Shown here: piece by piece, positions 55,050 through 64,000 of the stretch
How positions within the stretch are numbered: position 1 is the stretch's first letter
Layout: every line of letters begins with the position of its first letter
Source of the DNA: Callipepla californica brunnescens
Lineage: Eukaryota; Chordata; Aves; Galliformes; Odontophoridae
Assembly: GCA_023055505.1 (NCBI GenBank)
Contig: JALIRH010000004.1
Span: forward strand, 50,473,115-50,537,114
Reading direction: 5' to 3'
Length of the DNA: 64,000 nucleotides
Translations under genes and position numbers: made by a program
Notes under the pieces: generated by a model
The model's database searches: none
What the model saw: only the letters and a program-made list of their open reading frames with translations
What the model was told of the DNA's origin: nothing

Positions 55050-55051
55050 CC
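55017..55051 (+). repeat. (GCCT)8 microsatellite
   Basis: Eight perfect GCCT units plus a partial one, about 210 bases after the inferred KTN1 exon 1 donor. Open frames across it (CLPACLPA) are artefacts of the repeat. Confidence 0.95.
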
Positions 55052-57363
55052 ACGCTAAAGCGGCCGTAGCGTGGAAGTGAAAACGGATCGCTGCGAGGCG
55101 AAGGTTTTTCTGCCCCTTTCCAGCGCTGGAAGCCGGGGTGGGGCAGCGCTGGGGCAGCACGGCGTTTATCGGTTTGGTTGCTCTGCTGGTGCTCGCTGGG
55201 CAGTGGCTGTGGGGTGCCGGCCCTCGCTGCGGTCCCAGGGGCCGGTTTCCCATGAGTTAGGCTCCATCCAGGCCTCGTCTCTTGGCCCAGAGAATTCCAG
55301 CCCACTCCTTATTTTAACTGTGTATTGCTGAGGACAGCACGGTGTGGCATCTCTTCTGTGTGAAGCAGTGCTGAATGCTCCTTTCTAGCGAGGTTTCAGT
55401 CTCATCGGTTGGTAACCTTTATGAAATGACGTGCTGTGTACAACCATGAATGGAAGAGCTTAAAGAAGAGTGTCTCTCCCACTATTCACTGCTACAAAGA
55501 GGAGTTAATACTTCTCTCTACTCGTTCTCTACTTAAAATCCACTTTCCCCCTTTCTTTTCAGTGCCTCCATCACTGCCTCTGCCCAACAGTGCCCATATG
55601 GCATTCAGCAGGTGTAGCTGACAAGTCCTATTTGACATCTCCTTATGTATGACAAGGCAGAAATTCCTGGTAGGAGCTCAGAACAGTAAGAAATGAGAGG
55701 GGGCCCTCAGCTCTCCTGCTCCCTGGCTGCACAGTGAGGTTCGGGCTAGCAGTGCTGCTGCTCTCCTTCCCATAACTGCTCTGCAATTCCTATCCACCAG
55801 CAGGCTATGCAACTTGCTTTACCACATATTTTTTCTCTTGCCTCATATGCTGATGCTGCTTTCTGTATACTGTGATTAAAATAACTTTTGTGTGTAGCTG
55901 CGGCGGGGTAGGGTTGGGGTTTGGATGCAAATGCCAGTGCTCTGTTAGAGTTGCTACACGCATACCTTTTTTCTTACATATTTCCCCCCCTCCTTATCTA
56001 ACCAGTTTCCAGAAGATGCTCTCTGCTGTCAGAAATAGCAGGAGTAGGAGGGTATGAAGTATACAACTAGTTGTTAATTTGGTTCTTTGTACCCCACTGT
56101 CATAAAAACCTTACTTTGGGTAAATTAGCCTGCTAATGACTGCTTCTGAAATGCCTTGAAGGGTAGGGAAAGGCTCGATCAAGTCTGTGTCAAACTGCTG
56201 TGTTAACCACAGAACAGCCTGCCCTTGCATCATCTGTTCTGTCTGTCTGAGATTCTGGCTCAAAACTGTCTAATCATTGCTTGAGCATTGGCACCGTAAA
56301 CCTTGGATTGACTGAATCCTTCCAGAGCTGAAATTCCGCATAGATTTCAGAGGCTGTGGGTGTAGCTTAGAAACACTGTTGGCTGAGACCCTTACCCTGA
56401 GGATGTGGCAGGAGACGACACTTGTTTTATTTTAAGCATCGAGCTTGGTTGCTCTTAATCCCTTCCCCTTTGCTGCCAGGACACCCATCTCTCACCATTG
56501 ACTGCTGAGAGCTCCAGCTCCTGAGTTCCGTCCCCTGGATGAGCAGGGCAGGTGCTATCCCAGATAGAATTGTAGCAGGAGGGCCCTTCCTACTGCTTGC
56601 TCCACGTTTGGAGCGGTCTGGGGAGAGGCTGGGGGCAGAAGCAAGCCCTCAGAAAGCTCAGGTTTAATTCTTCATCGTGTAGGAAGCATTCACGTCGTGA
56701 GTGCTGCTTGTAATGTAACTGCGTTTAGGGCGAACTCAGTTTATTCTCCACCACCACCTCCTCAGGAAAGCTGCTCCAGAGCCTCCTGCGGGTCTCAGGA
56801 CGATTGCTGCACTGCCGGCCTAATGCAGTTTGTGGCCGGTTTGCATAATCTGTGATTGTTCTAGCGTTGCCATTCTGTGTAAGCAGTTGCTTTCCCTCCC
56901 CGAGGCAATTAGAAGGAGTGGTTGTGTCCCCTCATAGCTGCTTGTTTGGATGGAGGCAAAGTCTTTCTGTTCCTTCCTATCCTCTCATCAGTATTCTTGT
57001 TTCCTTCCTGATAAAAATCTTTTACCTTTTTACTAGAATTTTATACGTTTGTATTTAGTTCTTAAGCATCCTGCTCGGCTATGTCGGCAGATCAGGCACG
57101 ATGGGACTGTTCTTAACAAAATGAGTGGCTTGGGAGCTGCTCCCTGTCGTAAGCTCCCAAACATTCTGATGTTCCTGGGGTGATGATTTCAGGCTGGTGA
57201 CACAGGGGCTAAATCTGTGGCAGGCAAATCACTTCTTGTCAATGACTGTGCACCAGCTGCAGGGATGGTAGATCAGAGAGCTGCTGGACTGAGGCTCAGA
57301 GGAATCTGTTTCTCCTCTTGTCATTACGTGAGACGGTCAAACAGAACATGTGATGCCTTTAAT

Positions 57364-57385
57364 ATATACATACATGTATGTATAT
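57364..57385. repeat. Perfect 22-base palindrome
   Basis: ATATACATACA followed directly by TGTATGTATAT, with no spacer. It is probably a short TA/CA-type simple repeat that happens to be symmetrical. Confidence 0.9.
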
Positions 57386-60300
57386 TGCAGAAGCTGGAAG
57401 TTCTCTTTCTGTTCTGAGCTACGGCTGGTTGCAGAGAGGTGGCTGCTTCTGAGTGTTGAAAACTGAGCGGTTCTTGCCGGGGTGAAGCCTTCAAAGTAAT
57501 GTTTTCTAAAATGTGGACTTGTTGACACTTTCTGAAGGTTGCCTGTGCTCTCTGATTTGGGAATGCTGTGCCTGCTGCTGTGAGCGTTGCCTGAGAGCGT
57601 GAGATATTTCATCCGTGGCACTTAATTGTACCTTTTATTTCCAGTTAGTTCGGAGTGGGAGCAGCAGTGGTTGCATTGAGACGTGCCTGTGCTGAGCCAG
57701 ACTGCTGCTGCAGTTTGCAGCGCTGAGGAGGACCCGTGCAGCCAAGATCTGCAATTCCTCTGCAAGGTTCTTCACACAGGAGCAGCTCCTGAGCCAGGTG
57801 CCTGAGCTTTGTCCTCACTTGGTTGCCACGCCGCTGCCTGTGTGCGGGAGCGCTGCACTTTAATTAGATTATATTAGAATGAATAAGTGAATCTGAATAA
57901 ATGAGCTTATGGGGGCACTGCCAGGTCAGCTCAGGCCCTAAAAATAGGTGCTGGGCACAGGGCAGGCTTGGTGCAGTGTCTGTCAGTGCAGCAGCACTGA
58001 ATGGAGATTGCCTGTGAATGCAGAAATTGTGCTGCCTTGCTGTCTTTCTGGCCGGGGTGCCCCGGCGCCTTGTTGGTATGAGAAATGTCAGAACGTGCTC
58101 AAATGGCAGCTTGGTGAGATGCTGGAAGGGGAAATAATGGCTGTGGAAACTGTACTAATCCGAGGTGCTAAAGAATGCAAATCTCATGATCCTTTTTAAT
58201 GCTTCCCATCTAACTAAAAAGGTGATTTTTGGTAAGGCTTTCAGATGCTGCAGAAGAAGGGGTAAAAAGAGAAACGAGTTAAGTATGTACGCGAGCACAC
58301 TGGGAGGCTCCTTCTGGCTCTTCCTAACACAAATATGAGGAATATTGTTTCTATGTGATGCAAAGTAGCAGCTCAGGAATGTTGAGCCTTCGGTTTTGCT
58401 GTGCAGTGTTGGGGGGATGGGAAGGGAGAGGAAGGACAGGAATGGTGAGATTTTGGGTTAATCACAAGCAAAAGAGCTACTTTCATGCAGCTCTTCCCCT
58501 TGTTTTCTGTAACATGCTTTGTTTTTGGTAGTGCTTGTGTCTTACCTCGCTTATCAACTCCCACAGCTCTAAATTCCTCTCGCTGAGCAGCAGTTTGTTC
58601 CCCTTGTCTTTCATACAAGAGGAGCAGCTTTCTCACTCTTCAAGTTGAACTTCATCTCAGCCTGCTCTGAGTCTGCATAATAACTCAGGGAAAGTGTCTG
58701 TAAATTAGCAGCGCTGGCAGGCTACTCATTTTCCTGCCCTAATGATCCCCATTCCAAGTAGCGTTGCCCTCCACCAGCGGTACCAGCGAAGTGCTGCTGT
58801 CGCTGTCAGCTCTGCGTGGCTTTCGTGTCCCGTGTGAGCACAGCAGTGAGCTCTGCAAAGTGACACTTATCACAGGGCTCACCCAGCGTGGAGGCAAAGT
58901 GCTGCTGCAAAGTCCGAGCGCTCACAGCGATCTTATCGCCAGGCAAGGTCCCCTGAGCCGTGCACACCTCAGTGCTGGCAGCAAATGTGCAGGCTGGCAC
59001 CTTCCCATGCCAGACTGCTGACCCCGCTGTCTGCTCTGCTGGCTGGAGCTGCTCAGGGCTGGGCGATGCTGCAGATCACACCGGCACGTTGCTACCTGCT
59101 GCCTTTCTGAGGGAAACAGCTCCGTGCTGAGGATCTGGAACGAAGCTGTTGGTTTTCTTCAGTTTGAACAACGAGTTGAGCGTCAGGGAAAGCTTTTTTG
59201 CTGTGTCAGAGGAGGTGTTTTAGCGTTGCTCAGCAAAACGTGACTCCTCATTTTTTTTGGAGTGTGCGTATTAATTGAATTGCTAACCTCAGGCTGACTG
59301 GTGTCCAGCTCGTTCAGCGTTTGCTGAATGACCCTGGGAGAGCGAAGCTTTGGGATTACGTGGGTGTTGAAGGCTTTTAAGGATGGTTTATTTATGCCTG
59401 TGATTCACGATGCTTCCAAACACGGTCCAGCTCCCATCCTGCGGAGGGGAAGTCCCTCGGTCCAGTGCCTGTAACCTCTTGCTGAGCTGTGTCACAGCTA
59501 CAGCAGTATCAACCCAGCCTGGTTATTTTGGGCACCTCATTCTCTTACATCCACATTCCGATCCCCACCACGAGCATTTCTTGCAGCAGAAACGCTGGCT
59601 TCATTCTGCATTGCTGCTAGTTACTTTCTCCCATACAGACTTAAAATGGCAGGTGGGGTATTCTAGGGCAGAGGCAAATTCTAGCACGTCCTGCTCCTGC
59701 CATCACGTACAGAAGTGTCTTAGGTCTGCCTGCACCTTGTGTAAAGGAAGCTGCTGAGCCTGAGAGAAGAAAGCATCCCTCTCCTTGAGCTCTCTGGCAG
59801 TGGGGGCCATGCCATGCACGATCTCACTGCTGGCCCTCCCTGAGGGGTGTTGCAAGGAGACTGCTGCTGGCAGGGACACTGGAGAGGACTTGTAATCCAT
59901 TTGCAAGTGCGTAGCTGTCGAGGCAGATGATGACTAAGCTATTGCACAAGGTTCAGCTCTTTGGGGAGGTTGCCAGGATTGGACCAAATCGTGACTGACT
60001 GATAAGAGAGCCTATAATGTCAGGCTGCTGATAACTGTGCTGTTCCTGGTTTAATCTGACCGCTGCCTGGGACTGTTTTTCTCTCTTTCCTCTCAGTCTG
60101 TTCGCTGGGGAGTTCTGAGTTGAAAATCTCCATTCAGAGAACCCAAAACCTGTGCAGCCCAGTTTGTGGGAGGAAGTGAGCAGTTCCTAGGCTCTCAAGG
60201 CGAGTGCCTGGTGGCAGAAGTATTTCAGGGCTGTGACTCAGCTGCTCTGGGTCGGGTGGATTTCCTCCTGCTGGCAACCTGAACCTGCCTGCTGCAGCTC

Positions 60301-61187
60301 TGTCTGAGCGCCCTGGCACACAGGGAGGCTGGGGGTTCCTGCCTTCCCATGTAACAGAAGGGAAAGTAAGGTTAGCACCCATGATCTTTACATGCAATGG
60401 AGTCCCAGTGCAGCTTTTATATAGGGGTTCCCTTTTTTTTTTTAAGGAAGCCCTGCAGGCAGGGACCTATCACTTCTGCAGTATCACTTCTGCCCTTCTC
60501 GGTCTCATCTGAGAGCAGCGAGCGGAGGGACTTCAGCCTTTCAGACCTTTCTGTTCTGAGTTGAGCAGTGCTGTGGCAGAAGGGCTCTTCCCCTTGGGGC
60601 TGGAGGGGATCTTCTCTTCCTCTTTAACCCAGGGAGGAGGGCTCATCCTCCTTGCTGACCAGGAGGTGTCTGTGGATCTCAGTGAATGTTGGGAAGCTGC
60701 TACCAAATGGAGCGTGTGAGTGAACGTTGCATCCCAGCTCACACCTTCTGACCTTTGCTTGTGTAAACACCTGTCAGGAGAATGTGTGGCTTATGCTGAG
60801 ATGAACTGATTAAAACCGGCTGCTTTTTCACATTACCTGTGCTGCCTCATTTTGTATTTGCAGCAGTGGCAAAGATCTACCAGAGCTTCACTTCTCCATA
60901 TTCAGCCTGACCAGAGGGGAGTTCTTGGCCCAGTGTTTGCTGGGAAAGTGTCCTTGCTGATGGCAAGCATTGCCCAGAAGAGAGACAGAGGCAGTATCTC
61001 AAAACCTTGAAATCTGCCAGGCTTCAGGGAGGGTTTGTGGGGTGCGTTAGGATTTCTGCTTGCTAGGCACTGCCTTCAGTCCTCACTTGTTACCTTCCCT
61101 TAAGGTCACTTCCATCTCCACAGCCCTTGCTGCACCGCTGCTAGGATTGGGTTGCGTGCTAAATTTAGTAAACCTCTTTACAGCTTA

Positions 61188-61209
61188 GTGTGCGTGTGTG
61201 TGTGTATGT
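61188..61209 (+). repeat. Short imperfect (GT)n run
   Basis: GTGTGC, then six GT units, then ATGTA. Confidence 0.9.
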
Positions 61210-64000
61210 AAAAACAGATTTCTTTTTGTTTAAACTAGCTTTTATTGGGTTAGAAGCCTGGTACGAAATGCACAACGGCGTGAGGCTTTCCCTGCATGGG
61301 TGGGAGCTCACAGGGTGGTTATGGGGCGATAGGCTGGCTCTCCTCCTCGATGCACTTAAGCACGTGGGTTGGTGGGAGAGCTGCTGAGGCATGATTCCAG
61401 CTTGCCTCGTGTGGGCTGCAGGCTGAGCCGTGCAGCGAGCGCCAGCTGATGGGTTCTGCTTCAGAAGTGGTAAAAGCCAATGAAAATCCTGGATGAGGTG
61501 TTTTCGTGCCTCAGCCCCCTGGTTTCCTCTTTTTTTTTTTTTTTTTTCCATCTTTGCAAAGGAAGAATTTCTTGGCTGTGGGTCTGGCGTGCCTATTTCT
61601 AAATTGATTTCTTAATCCCCCCTCTCCATTATAGACTGCAGGAGTAATAGAGGTGTAACCAGAGTTGGAGGCTGTTGAGTTTACATCTGTGTGATTGCTG
61701 TGAAATATTTATTAAATCCTTGCATGCCAAAGGAGGAGCAGGCTGTGGGGCAGTAAAGCAAGGAGAGAGCCCAGAGAAGCATGAAGGAAACGACCTAAAT
61801 TACTCTGCATTTCTTTTGCTGAGCGTTTTTAGGGTCTTTTATTATTTTTATTTAAAGCAACCTAGCATGTTCTTAAGCTGAGGCATTTATGAAGGCTGCA
61901 GAAGTGGTCTGAGAGGTAAAAGAATGGTGTCTTGGTGCAGCTGTAGCAGTGAGGTGCCTGTGGGTAATGGGGTAGGTGTTCGGGGTGGGTGATGATGTGA
62001 GCCTGCAGTGCCTGATTGATAAATGGCTTGCCTCCTGTCCTGAAGGAGGATGGGGAGGAGCCTCACTTCAGCAGAAGTCCCTTAAACTTCACACTGTGCC
62101 TTGGAATAGAGTTGAACATTCCACCTTATAATGCAGTTTATACTGTGGAGTAATTTGTATGCCGCTAATGCTGTGTATAGGGATTGCTTCTAAAGCTTTT
62201 TGTTCCCCAACCATTTTGAAGCTTTTTAAGTAATATTTTCTAAGAGTATCAGCAGCTTAGCTATGCCAGTGCTATCCTGTGCTGGGTGATGCTGTGCTTC
62301 AGGATACGTGAGGAAGGAGAGCTGTGCTGGGGAGCAGCTAACCTGGCTGAGGAGTGAGTCTTGCTGATGGGGTGCTGCTCATCCTTTGGTGCAGATGTCT
62401 ACAGGCTCAGAAAGTCAAAGCAGCAGTGCTGTGGCAAACCCATCATCAGCTTCTGTGGAGCGAATTCTGTCCTCAGTGTACTTGGCCCATCCTCTGTGTT
62501 TGGAGGATTTTACAAATACAGCACGGTGTTTTAATCTGGTGATTGATTTAAAATGTAACGCGCAGTTGTAATAAAATCCAGCTCTTTCTTGCAGGTGTTG
62601 TTCTTAATGACGTAACCAGGAGTTAAAACTCACCAATCCCTGCTAGCAAAGGATTGCTAGAGGCCTCTTGTGTTCGTCACAGCACATTCCCTGCAATCCT
62701 TGGGCTCTGCTTTGCCTCTGGCTGAGCTGGGAGCAGGAGGGGGACTTGGGACATGAAGGCTGCAGGCAGTGCCTGCCACACCGAGCAGCTCTTTGCCTTG
62801 ATGGCTGAAAGCATATTTCCAACTGGCAGTTAAAAATGGGTAGGGACAGGCCACATTTGTTCCCATGCCAGCATTGTCCTCTGGCTTCAGCCCCACCCTG
62901 CGAGGTAAGACTGGAGGAAGCTGGCGGGCTGGGTATGGCACTGGGGTAGTTCAGAGCAGGGAAAAGCGAGGAGAACAAGCAGTGCCAGCTCAGGTTGTTT
63001 GAATCCTACTGCAGTTTTGTGTCTTCCTCAAGCATGGCTGTGGGGTGTGGTACAAAAATAGCTGTGCTGATGGAGTGCTTCCCCAGCTGAGCGAGGCTGG
63101 GGGACTCACAGGCCCTAGTTTGGAAGCTGGGCTCTGCTTGTTGGTGATGCCTCTGTCAGCTTGGAGGAATGCTGACTTCTATATGTCAAGTCTGCATTCC
63201 TCCTATCTTAGGTCTCTTCTGAAGCCATGGAGTTGAGAGCTAACTGCGTTCCCTTGAGTTTTAAACTCTTGGCATGTCTGAAAATGTGTTGCCGTTCTGT
63301 GAACTTTGTTTGTTCAAGTGCTGGGAGTTTTTCCCGCACTTTTTTCTACTGTGTGTTATGAGGGATGACAAATACCTTGCTGGTTTCATCTGCCTGTTGA
63401 GCTGAAGAATTATCAAGACTTGAGCTGAAGCATTATGAAGATTTTTTGCCTGGGCATGAGGTGCAGCAGCCTTGTTTCATTGCTGCCTTCTGATGCTCTA
63501 ATGTAGATGCATGCCACATTTGCAGTAACTTTGATGCAGCAATCACACTTTGTTTCTCTTCAGAGACAACTGAAATCCCTCAGCTGCTGAGGCCTTAACC
63601 TGGGCCTTATCTTGACATTTCAGGGAGCAGAAGAAACCACATGAAAGCATCTCAATCAGATATGATTCGCAGTCGCTTGTGAATTTTGATTTCCCTGTAT
63701 GAGTTGTTGACATCTCTTCTTTAACCTGTTGCCTGTTTCCAAGGTAGGGCAATCTCATTTCCCTCTGGGAATTCACATGGAGCATCCCTCTGCTGTGGCT
63801 TCTTTTGTCTGCTGCCATCGGACAAAAGGATCGTTGAGTAGCAGAAAGGTTAACGAAGCACTTTTTGTTTTGTCAGTGGTCCAGTCTCTTTGTGTAGCAG
63901 GCTGAGCAGAAATAATGGGAAGATCTTGCTGGTGGGGTGACCGAGGTTGTCATTTTGCAGCACCAGGATAAAGACCTGCATGAGCTTTGGGCTTGCAGCA

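Larger units (their letters stand above)
54420..55240 (+). promoter_or_regulatory. KTN1: CpG island, likely KTN1 promoter
   Basis: CpG and G+C rise sharply between about 54420 and 55240, with a G12 run near 54668-54679 and CCT-repeat pyrimidine tracts at 54713-54728. KTN1 follows TBPL2 on the opposite strand in the human map. The assignment therefore rests on synteny plus base composition, since no KTN1 coding exon is in the window. Confidence 0.6.
54805..64000 (+). other. KTN1: Inferred first intron of KTN1
   Basis: No reading frame resembles the hydrophobic KTN1 N-terminus, so the first coding exon must lie beyond the window. I see no gene or clear CR1 copy here. Simple repeats are GCCT x 8 (55017-55051), a 22-base palindrome (57364-57385), a GT run (61188-61209) and T18 (61530-61547). 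Much of the rest is unique sequence. Confidence 0.5.

Noticed and set aside
54412..55305. 297- and 201-codon minus-strand frames in the CpG island
   Set aside because: They are composition artefacts (Arg/Pro/Ala-rich) that run through the GCCT microsatellite, with no recognisable domain.
1..64000. CRISPR arrays, operons, phage or plasmid features, endogenous retroviruses
   Set aside because: None were seen. The gene structure, introns, CpG islands and LINEs are those of a vertebrate chromosome, and no long terminal repeats or retroviral protein motifs were recognised.

Overview
This is vertebrate nuclear DNA, almost certainly avian and most likely chicken or another galliform. Three things suggest this: the many CR1 LINE fragments on both strands, a deleted mariner copy resembling the chicken Galluhop family, and intron-rich genes with CpG-island promoters. 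The gene order FBXO34 - ATG14 - TBPL2 - KTN1 matches the order I know from human 14q22. The species and chromosome are inference, because no search could be run.

Layout. 1-17,774 is probably the large first intron of FBXO34, with no confident exon. 17,775-~20,540 is the last exon of FBXO34 (+), holding the whole 717-residue reading frame and the 3' UTR. ATG14 (-) is convergent with it. Its ten coding exons lie between 37,597 and 23,545 and splice in a consistent phase to 490 codons plus stop. Its 3' UTR runs to about 21,545 and its CpG-island promoter lies near 37.4-37.8 kb. TBPL2 (-) follows head to tail, with seven coding exons between 47,135 and 39,506 that join to 326 codons plus stop. 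An intact tRNA-Gly(TCC) gene lies on the opposite strand inside TBPL2 intron 1. 47.1-54.4 kb is intergenic and rich in CR1. A CpG island at 54.4-55.2 kb is the likely KTN1 promoter and non-coding first exon (+), and the rest of the window is probably KTN1 intron 1.

Function. FBXO34 is an F-box substrate adaptor. ATG14 is the autophagy-specific subunit of the class III PI3-kinase complex. TBPL2 is the oocyte TBP paralogue, and KTN1 is an ER kinesin-binding protein. These are ordinary syntenic neighbours and do not form one pathway.

The most notable points are the tRNA gene nested antisense within TBPL2, a GC-AG intron in ATG14, an E-box close to the ATG14 start codon, an internally deleted mariner element, and a few splice-bounded open segments that could be unannotated exons. 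I found no convincing undescribed system. Exon edges come from reading splice sites and phase against remembered family proteins, not from transcripts.
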